Assembly (NCBI GenBank): GCA_009792885.1 | Contig: WMCF01000174.1 | Coordinates: 18,785 to 82,784 of the forward strand | Origin: Eremophila alpestris peregrina | Taxonomy: Eukaryota; Chordata; Aves; Passeriformes; Alaudidae | Length of the DNA stretch: 64,000 nt | Direction of reading: 5' to 3' | Position numbers and translations under genes: made by a program | The notes under the pieces: model-generated | Told to the model about the DNA's origin: nothing | The model's input: the letters and a program-made list of their open reading frames with translations, nothing else | Database searches by the model: none | Shown: piece after piece, positions 45,961 to 58,400 of the stretch | Numbering within the stretch: position 1 is the stretch's first letter | Layout of the letters: the number at the start of each line of letters is the position of its first letter

Positions 45961-46524
45961 ACTTTAAACAACCCCACAGAATGTCCAACCCCAGCCAGGC
46001 TTCCCCATGAGGGGACAGCCACTACTGGTGCTGCCAGACCACATCCCTTCCCCAGGGACATCCTCAGCCCCCTCAGGGACACCCTGTTCCACAGAATCTG
46101 GCACATGGCCAGTTTTACTTTACAATCCTGGTTTGCCCAGGGGTCGCCCCCTCTCTACTGCAGCCCCCAGCTCGCCCACAGCAGGGGGCTTTGCCTCTGC
46201 CCTTCTCCCTCGCATATTTTCAGCCTTGAGAAAAAACCCAGCACTTCACTGTTCTGTGGTTTCCTTGGCAACCCCATTTCTCCATCCTCTCGCTTTGTGC
46301 ACCTATAACTCCCCCGGTCACCGACCACCAAAGCACAGTGCCAGGTCCCTGTGCACAGGATGGAGCAGGAGGTGGTGTGTCCTTGTCCACCACAGGACAA
46401 CAGATCCTGGAGGGACCCTCAGCTAGGGCTTCCCAAGCACCTGGGCTTCTTGGAAAAGAATGGAGGAGCTGGTGGTAGTTTGTTCTCTCTGAACTGAATT
46501 AAATCTTTCCGTCTCTGCGTAGGT

Positions 46525-46640
46525 CCTGGTGCTCCTGCTGTGCCCAGAGCAGCTGTGGCTGCCCCTGGATCCCTGGCAGTGCCCAAGGCCAGGCTGGATG
46601 GGGCTTGGAGCACTCTGGGATAGTGGAAGGTGTCCAGGCT
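46525..46640 (+). repeat. CR1 fragment
   Basis: The text GCTGTGGCTGCCCCTGGATC, CAAGGCCAGGCTGGATGGGG and TTGGAGCA is the + strand of an avian CR1 3' region. Both ends are truncated. Confidence 0.8.
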
Positions 46641-47784
46641 CTGAGACAGGTGAAGCAGCTGAGAGCCAAGCACAAGGATTTAAAAGAGTAATATTAAATA
46701 ACTGATGTCCAATGAAAGCCTTAGGCAGAAGGAAATGCTCTGCCAATAGATGCTTATTTGCATGGAGAGGAAAACAGCTGGAAACGGATCTTTTCCTCTC
46801 CCCCAAGGTTTCAGCTTCAGCAGTTTGAGGGAGAGGATATTTGATGTGGAAATCCCTTCCTGCTGCTGGGCTTGGTGGAGGCAGAGCCAAGCTGGGAGCA
46901 GCCCTGGCTCAGGGAGGAGTTGGCCGAGATAAAATGTTATTGATTAAAACGATTTTTTGTTGTTGTTATTGGTTTTGTTTTTAACTTGCCCTTCTTGGCT
47001 TGCCCTCTCATGGCACAATAGGGAGCAAAACTTGGTCGGGGGTGGCCACAGTTCCCAGGAGCTGTCCCCCTGTCCCCATCAAGGAGCAACAGACACACAT
47101 CCATATGGATGTGGCAGTGGCTGGGAGCATCAGAGCAGCAATGTTCCAAGGATGAAGGGAAGCAGTGTATGCCCATAACCACCTTCAAGGTGATGCTCCA
47201 ACCTGATTCCCAATCCCAGAATGGATTTTTCCCATCAGCCTGATGGAAAGACCCATCCTTCTCCCCTCCACTAATAATTGCACTCCATTAACAACATGAA
47301 TGTTCTAGGCTAAGTGTTCCCATTTCTCCCACAAATGGAGCCCTTTTTGCCCACTCAACAGCACAACAACCCCTCCTCCCTATGGCTGTGGGACCAGAGC
47401 TGAGGATGGGTGTCAAGGGGACAATTTTTATTCCTTGCTGTAACCAAGATATCTTCTGAGCAAAGCAATTTTTCGTCTTGCCTTGTGCTTCTACCTTCCC
47501 CATATCCAAGTACAGCCGGGATCCTCTGAGGGCCTGGATGACTCACCACAGCAGAGATGTAAGGGCATCAGCACGATTCCTCCCTGGGCTCTGCATCTCC
47601 CACCACCAGCAAGTTTTATATTCCAAGCATCTTTCCTGTCACGTTTACCTGCAAAACAGCTGGGCAGAGGCAGCACGAGACAGCAGGGCCGGGGCTGGAC
47701 CAGAGAGGGTGCTGCAGGGACCAGAGGGATGTGAGCACACACCCCGAGTGTCCCAGGCTTGCTGATGGCAGCGTGACACTCGTG

Positions 47785-47960
47785 TCCCCAGCGCAATTAG
47801 TGCCCTCATCCCGAGTTCTAGCCGGGAGCTGCAGCGGGTCCCTCCTCCATGGCTGCCCCTCTTTCCCCACAGCCCCAGCGCTGTGGCAGTGCAGTTGGCT
47901 CACTAATTACATGCTGTGCCTAGACCGGCTGCTTTGCACTGTGCTATTAATTAGCATTTG
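47785..47960. promoter_or_regulatory. Candidate regulatory element with TAAT motifs
   Basis: Homeodomain-type words cluster here (GCAATTAG, ACTAATTACATG, CTATTAATTAGC) beside G/C-rich sequence, in a region otherwise lacking them. Conservation cannot be tested here, so this is only a candidate. Confidence 0.25.
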
Positions 47961-48164
47961 TTTCCCTGACGGGTGCTGACCCTGCCAGAGCTGGGAATAA
48001 ATTGGCTGCTGTGGGTAATGGGTTTGCTGTGAGGGGCCGGCGCTGGTGGCGCAGCTCTGGGGTGATGTGTTGTTACAGGACGAGCTATTTATACTCCTAT
48101 TTTGGAAAGACATGGCAGTTTGCTGGAAGAATGTGGCCCTCAGTGCCAGCTGCTCCTGACTTTC

Positions 48165-48580
48165 AGGCTTCTGGAGAAAAGGCAAAGAGCTGAGACAGTT
48201 GGGATTGTTCAGCCTGGAAAAGAGGCTTTGAGGTCACCTAATTGTGGCCTTCCAGCACCTGAAGGAGCTGTCAAGAAAGACAGACAGAGACTATTTAGAA
48301 GAGTCTGGAGTGTCAGGACAAGGGAGAATGGCTTCCCACTGCCAAAGGGCAGGGCTGGATGGAATATTGGGAAAGAATTGTTCCCTGGGAGGGTGGGGAG
48401 GCCCTGCTAGAGTGCCCAGAGAAGCTGTGGCTGCCCCTGGATCCCTGTAAGTGTCCAAGGCCCATCTGGCCAGGGTTTGGAGCACACTGGGATAGTGGAA
48501 TGTGTCCCTGCCCATGGCAGGGGGCAGGGCTGGATGGGTTTAAGGTCCCCTCACACTCCAAGAACTCTGTGATTCCCCAA
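48165..48580 (+). repeat. CR1 fragment, longest in the window
   Basis: About 415 bases match the + strand CR1 3' region: CAGCCTGGAAAAGAGG, GTGGCCTTCCAGCACCTGAA, GGCTGCCCCTGGATCCCTG, then TTTAAGGTCCC and a TGTGATTCC tail. It is 5'-truncated with no reverse-transcriptase coding sequence. Confidence 0.88.
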
Positions 48581-51500
48581 GAGGGCACAGATATAGCTGG
48601 GGGAAGAGCTTGGGACGTGTCCAGCCTTCCCTCCTGGGGTATTTTTCCTCAATAAATAATTGACATGGGGCTGGGAGACTCTGGGATGGTGTAAAGCAGG
48701 TGCAAAGATACTTTGGGGACATTACAAGCAAATCAGGGTTAGAAAAGGTGCAAAGATAATTTTTCCTTTGCAACACAAGCCCTGCCTGGTCCACGCATTC
48801 AGATGCAGAGGATCACAGAATAGGGATGAGCCTGAATATCCTATTGAGCCCTCCAGGTTCCTTATCCTGTTTCCCATCACCTTGGGTGCTCTACCTGAAC
48901 TAAACCTGTCCTAAATCATGTTAATCTGTAGAGCATTCTCCCCACCCCTCACCAGCTCTGTCCTCCAGCCACCTGGCACTTCATTATATCACTCAAGATT
49001 AATCCACAGCTCCTAATTGCTGAGCGCTCAAGAGCTCCTGTCAGGGAGGAAAAAAAAGTGTCAGGCCAAAAAGCCAATGTTTTCTTTTTTTCTTTTTTTT
49101 TCTCTGCAATATTTAGGTCGATCTACTGATGTGGAAAGTGCAGAGATGGGAGTTTGTGTGGTTTTAGTGAGCTGGGGGCTTTTACAGCATTTATTGGGGT
49201 TTTTTCCCTGTCATCTCCTCCATCCTGGCTGTAAGAGGGAAGAGTGTGCATGATTCCAGCTGAAAGTAAGGAAAAATTATATTATGTGGGGAGATTTTTG
49301 CTTTTAATGGGGGATCTTTGCTCAGTTCTCTGTGTATTCAGGTAAAGGAGGGGAGAAAAAATGGTCTGTGCCAAGCACTGTGATTTTAGGAAGGCTTAGA
49401 TCAAAGTGCTCTGCAGACTCAAACCTCTCTGGCCATGGAAAAAAAAGGGCATGGGGTTTTTCTTTAGGAAAACTATATTCTGTAATTTTCCATGCAACAC
49501 ATTTCACTTTAAAAAATAAAGGTCTGGGTCCAATTTGGGCTCTTTTGATGCTTTTAAACATCACAAAGGCTGGTATGCAGAATCACAGCCATACACCTCG
49601 ACTAATCATTTCCTTCCAACGGACTGCAAACACTACAGATGAAAACTAATTTTCCTCCTTTTTATTCTTTTCAGGCACTTTGTGTTTAGAAAATATATAT
49701 CTGTATTTAGATAGGCAGACAGATAGCTGTAGAAGAAGAGCTGCTCCAATCATAAAATCACCACTTTCAATTTTTCCTTATTACTAGTCTTCATTTAACC
49801 ACAGGCCAGGCTGGCCAAGTGTTCCCTGGGGACAGCCCAGCTGAGCTCAGCAGGTTTGCGGCTCTAAAAGGGGTCTTCCGCAAAAAAAAATAAAAATTAC
49901 TTCGATTTGATAATCAGAGAAAAAATCTTCCCTGAAAATGCCTTCCCAAGGCAGAGGCATTCAGGAAGAGGACAATGATGTGGCTGGAGTCTGATCCTGG
50001 CTTCCTGCGAGGCTGGAATGTTTTCAGAGAGGAAGAGTGGGAGAGCAGCTGGGAGGAAGATCGTTTGCAAGATGTAAGGGGCTGAAAGGGTGGGATTTGT
50101 GCCTTTCAGAAGAAGAAAGAAAAGGGAGAGGAATCACCTTTTCTGATCAGCTGTCTGAGGTTCTGCAGGCTGGAGGAGGGGGAGCTGCCTTTGAAGCTGG
50201 GAGGGGCTGAGCACAGCAGCCTGTGCTGCCACTGTTCCTCTTCCTCTGGCTCTTTCCTGTTCACTGTCCTCATCCTGGATTGGGAGCCCACCCTCAGGAT
50301 GTCCAAAATACCCAACATTGGCACGTCAGAGGTCCTGTCATGGCAGGCCACAAACACCCTGCCACAGCCAGGCAGCTGCCCCACCCAAACCAAGCACAAC
50401 ACATGGAGATCTCTGAGATAACCAGGAAAAGAGCCTTAATCACATGTTTAAAACACCCTGCAACCACCACTGCTCCCATGCCATTGCTTCCCCAGCCTCT
50501 ACGTCTTGGCTCCTGGCAGGGAATGACTGGCACAAAAACAAAGAGCTGGTGGGAGCTGATGCTCTTTCTGCAGCTCCTGATGCCTCCAGGTCCAACTCAC
50601 ATAAATCTCAATCCTTCAGCCCCAAACCAAACCTGATCCAAACTGTCCTGTGCGTTTCCACCACTGAAAGGAGGTTTCCTGTCCCCTCCCAACCCCAAAC
50701 CAAGTCATCCCATGGACTTCTGCAGGAGTATGAAAAAGGGGAGGGAAGACCCAGGGTCTGAGTCCAGAGCAAGAGGCCCTGAAGCTGTGCTCTGTGATTT
50801 GGCACAGTTAGAGAGCAGAAGGATTGCAGCTGACCTGGATTCCCAACATCAAAGACAGCACTTGCTTCCTCCCTAGCATCTGCAGAGCCCTCCAAGGAGG
50901 TGAATCAATGAGTGGAACAGCCACGAGCCCATCCCATGCAGCACTTGCACCCAGGGCTGTGGATGATGGCAGGACCATCTTCCCTGCACTGTGGCTCAGA
51001 GCTAAAAAGCTGCAGAAAATGTAACATTTATATGCTGAGAAAGAAACCTGCCTCCTCCATGACCAGGGTGGTCAAAGGTGTCCCAAGGGGTTTAAGCCAC
51101 ATTTGGCATGGGTCTAACCCCCATCCTGTTTGTACAGTAACAGACACTGGTAAATCCCCTGTCGCAGGACACAGACAGACAGACCTTGTCCCTTGGGAAA
51201 CCTGGACCTAATACTATTCCCTGTCTCTTGGTGGTGCTGTGTGTGTGTGTGCTGCATGCAGCAGTCCTCCAGCATGCCACGACCAGCTCCAGGCACCAGG
51301 ACTCATGGTCCCCATGCTATACCAGTCCCAAGCAACAGGACAGAGTCCCCGTGTCTCAGTCCCAAAGGATCTGCTCCCTGTCAAGGAAAACCCAATCCCT
51401 CGGGTAGCCCAGGTGTCACATTGACACCAGTTCTTTCCACCAGCAGCAAAAAGCTTTCTTTTTCTAGCCTGGATGCAGCATCCTGCCCTGGCTCTGTCTG

Positions 51501-52907
51501 GATGCAGCATCCTGCCCTGGATCCCCGCTCCCCAGGATGGTTCATTCATGAGATGACTCACAGGTTGTTCATGCTCCCGAAGCACATCGGATGGAAGCAG
51601 CGCTGCCACCTCTGAGCGCCAGGGGAGGGGGCACAGCTCGGGCTCCCAGCTCCCCGAAATCCAGGGAGACGCTGCCAGTTCCCTGTCAGTGCTCCATTGT
51701 CAGACAAAAGCAGCACAGAGGGGGGCAGTGGGGTGGTGAAAATAGCTCAATAAGCAACAATCAGGGAGAAAGGCTCCTGTGGGGATTGAGTTCCCCAGAG
51801 ATGGGCTGTGATGCCTGTCCTTCCTTCACTGCCGGCACAGCTTGGTGCCCACGAGTTATTCCCTATCGCTGTCCCTGTCACTGCCACGAGGCCAGGCATG
51901 AGCCTGGGTGAAGGAAGAGGGCTCATTAACCCCTCCGATGAAATAATCATCCCTTTGAAGGCATTTTTCATGGAAAAGGATGAAGCAGAAGATGCATTCA
52001 CGCTGCTTTTGTAGCTCACCCCCAGCCTTGGTGGGAGCAGCAGGCTTGGGCCAGGCTGGCACTGTCACCAGCTTGAGCCCGGCAGGGGACAGCCCCTCTC
52101 ATGTCCCAAGAACATCTCAGGGGTACTGGTGGCATCACCCTTAAGACATCACCAGTCTCTGGGAGAGGGACTGCAAGGTGCTGAGCAGAGATTTTCCCTC
52201 CAGCCTCTGGACTCAGCTCGGACTCCGGCCATCTCAGTGTGCAGACACCCTGCTCTGAGAGAGACAGCTCCTCCACATACGGTGCCAAGGAAATAATGCT
52301 GCAAACCCCCACCTCACATGCAGCCATGCAGAATGGTGAGGCTGAGAAGAATCTCATCTAATTTTAACTCCCCTGATGGATGGGCTTTGTTCTTTGCAGC
52401 AGCTGCCCCGCAAGGTATGAAAACACTCAGATATGTTGACATGGGAAAACAAAACACACAAATCAGCCCATTTTCCTCTTCAAGGCTGATTTATCTGGAG
52501 CTGTCAGTGGAGGGAGGGGAAGTGATAAGCCCTGGGGAGATGGGGGAGCAGCCTGGGCTCGCAGCTCGGTGGTTACCAGTGCAGTTGGGCTGATGCTCAT
52601 CAAGCATTTGGTCCATTCTCTCCCAAGCCCCAAAACATCTCAGATCTACAGAAAACAAAGTGACATTTTCTGCTGCAATTCCCCAAGGTATCATTCTGCA
52701 TGTCCCAGGTCATCCTTATCAATTAGGGGAGCCAGATGCCAATGGAGCCCCCCTAAAGTGGTTCACCACAAGCTCAGCTCAATCCTGGTGCCCCCATCAC
52801 ACTGACTACTTGGTTTTCTGAGCTGGGGAGAAAGTAAGAGCCAAGGCATTGTCACAAAGAGCTTCCTAAGAGAGGCAATCCCCACAGGAGAGCAGAACTT
52901 GATCCAA

Positions 52908-53045
52908 GATCACAGAATCCCAGAATGGTTCAAGCTGGGTGGGGCCTTAAAGCTCATCCCATGGACAGGGACATCTCAGGTTGCTCCAAGCCCCATCCAG
53001 CCTGGCCTTGGACACTTCCAGGGGTGCAGGAGCAGCCACCCTCCT
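52908..53045 (-). repeat. CR1 3' tail fragment
   Basis: ATCACAGAATCCCAGAATGG, GGGGCCTTAAAGCTCATC, TTGCTCCAAGCCCCATCCAG and CTTGGACACTTCCAGG identify a CR1 tail on the - strand. Confidence 0.88.
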
Positions 53046-54429
53046 GGAGAAGACAAAGTAGCATTGATCAAACTCAGGGTGCAGAGAGAAGTCCCAGCAG
53101 CTGCCTGCACTGCATTAGGGTGATGCATTCCCCTCCAATGTTCCTCAGTTTCCCCAGTTTTGCGAAGTCCATCCATGGCAGCAACTGGGCTTGGCAGCTG
53201 GAGCAGCAATAGCTGAGAGCAGACAGATGAACATCAAAGCCCTTTAAAGATTTTCCATTTGTTTTATGTGTCCACTGGGTTTATTTTTAACATTCCAGCT
53301 GAAAAAAATGCATAAAGCAATGCTGGAGCTGAGCTGAGAGGACGTGTTTGCTGGAACCTGCCAGGATGATTAGTCCTGTGCAGAGAACCCATTGGGAAAG
53401 GGTCAGTGTAGGGGCTCTGGCTGTGCCAGGAGCCAAGCAAGCTCTCCTCCAGAGAGCTCCTCAGCCATGCTAAAAGCTATTTTACATTCCCCAACCTGAT
53501 GTTTCCTTCCCACTGAGAGAGATCAGCAACCAGCCTGCACCAGAGCTGGGCACAGCAGACACACAACACCTCACCCTGGGTCTGGGAGGCTGTTTCACCC
53601 AGGAAGGGGTTTAAATCCCCTATTCTGGGCCACACACAGGTGCAGAACATCCCCCTCTGCCCTACCTGGGCTTGTAAAACCACTGCAGGAATGGGAACAC
53701 CCTCCAGGGAAGGAGGCTGGGTCCAAAGCACGTAAGATATACATGTTAAATCCATCCTTGTGCTCCCATTCCTGCCTTTACCCACCCCACCAGCCCTGTG
53801 GGACAGAGCCAGGACCATGGCCACCTCACACCCTGAGGACAGAAACCCACAGCACATTGTTCCTGCCTCCCTGCTCAGTGGCCCTGGAGCTGGTTACCAT
53901 CTGAACCATGGGATGAATGAAAGCCATTAATTCCCTCCTGGGCATTTTTATGAGGCTTTTGATGAAATGTCTGGATGCTTCAGCACTGCAGGAGTTTGAT
54001 GCTGGCAGAGCTCTGTGCAGACTGAAAACACCATCTCAGGGTTGAACAAGCTGCTGGCCTCTCCTCCATGTCCTGAGTCCCCTGCTCAGTCCCTCTGGAG
54101 CCAAATGTACCCAAAATTGCAGCAAATCCTCTCTGAGCCAGCGCTGCCCCAGGGCACAAGGCAATGAATTAATCCATCCCCAAGGCAAATAGGAGGTGGG
54201 GACACACCCATAGCCTCCACCTGTGGCAGGGCTCCAGGAAAAATAAGGCTCCTGCTTCTCAGCTTTGCAAACCCTGAAAGGGGGGAGCCCTGCCAGAGGA
54301 AGGTGGTCCTGTCCCACGGCTGAAAAGGATCCTTGGAAAGGGGAGGGTGACCCTCAACATCCCACAAAGCCCAGCTCTGCTAAGCAGGTGCTGCTGCTGG
54401 GTCTGTATTTGCATCTTCATTCTGCAGCA

Positions 54430-54670
54430 TCTCCCTAAATCCCTCAGCCTGCAGCAGCACCCCTCCTAAGCCCCCCAGAAACCCTCCTTAGCGTCCCCAG
54501 CATCCCTACTTATTCCCTTCCAAGCATTCCTCCTAAATACCCCCAACATTGCTCCCCAAATCCCTCCTCGGCACTCCCGCATCATTCTCCCCACGGCGCC
54601 CCTCCAATTCTTTCCATCACCCCACAATATCCCTCCTGAATCCCCCTGCAATCTCCTCCCAGACCCCAAA
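54430..54670. repeat. Pyrimidine-rich degenerate repeat upstream of OPRD1
   Basis: Units of about 25-35 bases of the form CATCCCTCCTAAATCCCCCCAA recur with high divergence. The + strand is strongly C/T-rich. Just past 54690 the composition switches to purine-rich. Confidence 0.5.
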
Positions 54671-54689
54671 CCCACAACACGTGGTGGGG

Positions 54690-55327
54690 AGTGTGAAGGA
54701 GAGGAAGGAAAAGCAGAGGACAGGGGGGAACCGGAGACCCCCCTGCTTTGCTTTGTGGACAAGGCGGTTGTTTGTCCCCCTGTTTTCTGACAGACAAAGA
54801 AAACTCAGAACAGTCCTAGCGCCGGGATCCATCGCACTCCCCTCCAGCCCGGGGACCCTTGCGGCTCTGGGGGTGGGCGCAGGCAGGGACCGGGAGGAGC
54901 TGGGGGGACAGACGGGGATTAGGAAGGCAGCAGGGAGGGGAGGTGGAGGCAGGCATCGGGGAGAACGAGGGTCGGGCACGGGCTGAGAAGACAAGAACCG
55001 GGAGGGGAGGCTGGCGGGGACGGGGAGAGACAGCGACAGGCTTGGAGGCGAAGGAGGGGAGGGGGGGACGCACGGAGGGGCGCGCAAGGAGGGATCTGTG
55101 GGGCAGAAAGGCTGGCAGGGATGGAAGCGTGGGGCGAGGCAGGCAGGGATGGGGACAGGCAGACAGGGATGCGGGGAAAACGGAACCGTGGAGGGAAGAC
55201 AAGGACTTGCCGAGTGGAGAAAGGCGGACAGCGACCGAGCTGGAGGAGGGCGGGGACGGGGAGGGGGAACAGGTGGGGAGCAAGGGGGAGAACGGCAGGC
55301 AGGGAGCGGGGGGGGGGGGGGGGGGGT
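54690..55327. repeat. Purine-rich GGGA/GGCAGGGAT tract upstream of OPRD1
   Basis: More than 600 bases of + strand are G/A-dominated, with recurrent GGCAGGGATG, GGAGGGG and GACAGGCAG words about 25-30 bases apart. It ends in a 17-base G run at about 55311-55327. Several G-tract clusters could form quadruplexes, and the long purine strand could form triplexes. Long open frames on both strands are composition artefacts. Confidence 0.65.
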
Positions 55328-55384
55328 GCAGCCCGGCGGGGGGCGGGCAGGGCCGCCCCCGGCCCCACGTGGCTCGGGGGACAC

Positions 55385-55482
55385 GCGGGTTTATAAAAAG
55401 CGCTCCCGGCCCGCGCGGGTGCGTGAGGCGGCGGCACCGGCCGGGAGCGGGGCTCGAATGCGCCCGGCTGCTCCCGCGGGCC
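55385..55482 (+). promoter_or_regulatory. OPRD1: OPRD1 core promoter and 5' UTR
   Basis: TATAAAA at 55392-55398 in a CpG-rich block predicts transcription start near 55422, leaving a 5' UTR of about 60 bases. An out-of-frame upstream ATG at 55458 in weak context overlaps the main start and could reduce its use. Confidence 0.55.
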
Positions 55483-58400
55483 ATGGAGCTGCCCATGGAT
55501 GTGACCATGGATGTGACCATGGAACTGCCCTCGGTGCTGCCCACGGCCACGGTCACCTCCTGGGGCAACGGCACCGCCTGGGCCCCCCTGCCCGGACACG
55601 GGGTCAACGACACGGGCCCGCAGAGGGCCAAGAACGCGACATCCATCCTCATCGCCATCGTCATCACCGCGCTCTACTCCGTGGTGTGCGTGGTGGGGCT
55701 GCTGGGCAACGTGCTGGTCATGTACGGCATCGTCAGGTGAGAGCTGGCACCCCGGGCACCAGGGCTGGGGTGTGCGGGGAGCGCTGCCAGGGGGCACTTG
55801 GCGTGAGTGGGCATCGTGTGAGAGCACCGATGGAGCCAGGCTGTGCCAGGGGTCAGCGTGCAGCACGTGGAAGGTGTGAGGTGGTAACACTGAGTGCGTG
55901 TGCACCAGGAGCGGGTGTGCACTAGGGGTGAGACAGGACCAGCAGGGAGTTTGCACTAAGAGAAAGTGTGCGCAGGGGTGAGTGTGTGCTGCGTGTCAAA
56001 CAGCAGCACAAGTGAGTACGCACCAAGAGTGAGTGTGAGTGTGCACCGAGTGTGAGCCAGGAGGGCTCGGCATGCACCGGCTGCTTGTGCGCAGGCAGCA
56101 TCGGCACGGGTGTTCCTGGCGGGTGTGATGCGTGTGAGCAGTACGTGTGCCAGCTGTGCAAGTGTGAGCAGTACGTGTGCCAGCTGTGCAAGCGTGGGGG
56201 GTGCAGGTGCTGAGTGGGGTGAAAGCAGAAGCCGTGCCTGGAACAGCTCGGGGAGTGCAAGGGAGCTGTGTTTGGGGAGGGGAGGAGAAATGGAGGACAA
56301 AGCCCGACCCCAAGCGGGTGCCCCTTGTCATGGTGAGGAGGAGAAGCCGCTGGTCAGGCCGCGGGCTGGGGGCTGCCCTGTTTGCAGGGTGGGTGCAGCA
56401 CCACCCCCAGCCTGGTGCGTTCCCAGCGCTGCCACCCCAGTCCATCAGTGGGAATTACCCACCCAGCCCCTTCCCAGCTCCTTCTTCTGCCAGCACCTCC
56501 TGCAGCTGCCCGACTTCTGTTTTTCTCTAACAAAGAGCAGAAAGCGCGTGGCCCTGCCCCATCTCCCACGGCAGCTGAGCTGTCCTCTGGTCCCTCCGTG
56601 TGGGGCATCACCTCCAGCAGCCCAGAGACCTACTTGGGCTCCATCCAAGACCTCGGCACTTGTGGGGAGGCTTTCCCTGGGCAGAGACGGGGTCTGCAGG
56701 GTCTCTGCAGCCCAGGACAAGCCACATGACCCAAATGCCCCCCATTTTAAAGCTGGGGCATGGCAAGGTGCTGCTGTATCCAGCCAGGCACTTATGCTGA
56801 GGTCCAAAATCCCATCAGTCCCTTTGTCTGAGACACTGATTAGTCCTGCTTGGATAAGATGGAAAATGGGACCACAAAGCCAAGTCTTCCAGAGCCCAGG
56901 ACCAGGGGCAGCAGTGAGGGCTGACAGAGCCCCTCCACAGCCCTTCCAGCAGCAAGGGATGGGGCTGTGCTCTCAGTCCCACTCTGTGAGGATGCAGATC
57001 CCAGCATGGCAGGAGGGTCTCACTGGGTGCCTGGGCTTCACAGCCACCCCTTCTGCACTGGAGGGGGCTTGGTCCTAATTGTCCAGAGGTTGTGCAGTAA
57101 TTCCAATTTCCATTGCTTCAGGTGGTGCTGTAGCCCCAGTTGGCCCAAAACCCTAGAGCCAAATCAGAGCTGGTGGCCGGATTTAAACAAACTGCCCAAA
57201 TTCCCATTTTCTAACCATTCCCACCCTCATTTCCCCATCCCTTTCAGTCCATAGCTGTTGTTACAGGAGGTCAGCACAGCCCGGCACTGCCTGTGCACAA
57301 ATAAATGTGGTGACTCACCAGAGGGAGGGAAACCATCCTGAAACGTGTCCATGAGCCACCCTGGAGTGCCCATTGCCTGGTAGCAGGCTCTGCTGCCCCT
57401 GCTCCCCACTCCCTGCAGGGCTCAGCTGTGTGTTTTTAACCATCCAGGGGCGTGGGCAGTGGGGAGTGTGATGTGGGGAGGAACTTGCTGACCCGACCTG
57501 ACCCCAGTGGGATTCTTCAGCCACAACAAAGTGGCATTAAAAATGAGCCTTGGTCTGAATGAGCAAATGAGGTAATTGCAGCAGAGATAGATGCCATGAA
57601 TGATGTCAGGGTGAGGGATGAGTATTGTTAGTTCCCCTTCTGCTCAGAGAGGGAAGGCATTTTAAAGAGAGTGACTCCACGTGCAAACAACATCCTCCCT
57701 ATTTTACTCACTGAGTAACTGCAGGTTAGCCAGGCTTTAGCAAGCCTGACAGCCACAGATCCCATCACCACAGATTCTAGCCCCTCATTTTCCAGCTAAT
57801 GATGAATTAAACACAGAATCACAGAGTGGTTTGGGTTGGAAGTGACCTTATAGAACATCTTGTTCCACTGCCCTGCCATCGGCAGGATTGCCTTCCACTA
57901 GATCAGACGGCTCCAAGCCCTGTCCAAGCTGGCCTTGAACACTTTCAGGCATGGGGAATATCTCCCATGAAATGAGCAAATATCATCCTCCAGGCCCCTG
58001 GGACAGGAGGGGCTGCAGGGACATGTGCCTTCACCCCTTCCATGGCCAAAGCCACCTGGAGTTTCCTGGGGGTCCTTGTTAGAGTTGTTCCATGTCGACA
58101 GGGTTTAGGCCAGGACTAGGGGAGACCTGTGTCCATGCAAGAAAGGGCTATGAGATGGGATCAGCTCAGATTTGGACCTCACTGCCAGGGAGATTCTGGA
58201 TGTTTGCCTTGTGCTCTTCTCCTAGTGCCACCTTTCATTGGCCTTGGTGTCCAGGCAGTCTGGAAGCACATCCTGGGGTGTATATAGCTTTGTGAGTGCA
58301 CACACCATGAGCTGAGCACAGCCAAAATCAAAATAAATCCCTCTCCAGAGCAGCCAAACCCATCCACACACCTGGAGGGAACCCAGCATCCTCCCCACCG

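Larger units (their letters stand above)
45010..54420. other. TCEA3-OPRD1 intergenic region
   Basis: About 9.4 kb holds no supportable gene on either strand. Contents are several CR1 tails, a TAAT-motif cluster near 47785-48000, a nine-base hairpin at 45490-45512 (ATAGCAGAG stem, five-base loop), and a 29-base-period duplication at 51469-51520. The right half is more A/T-balanced and includes apparently single-copy stretches at 49000-50100 and 51600-52880. Human synteny predicts an evolutionary breakpoint somewhere here. Confidence 0.6.

Noticed and set aside
48808..48960. Possible extra CR1 tail
   Set aside because: Only GATCACAGAATAGGGATG and scattered words match; too diverged to call.
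54617..55956. Three - strand frames of 255-345 codons opposite OPRD1 exon 1
   Set aside because: Low-complexity Pro/Ser/His products of the purine-rich tract; they overlap one another and the real + strand exon.
56110..57078. 322-codon + strand frame in OPRD1 intron 1
   Set aside because: Begins in the 30-base duplication, has no domain, and lies entirely within an intron defined by a conserved exon pair.
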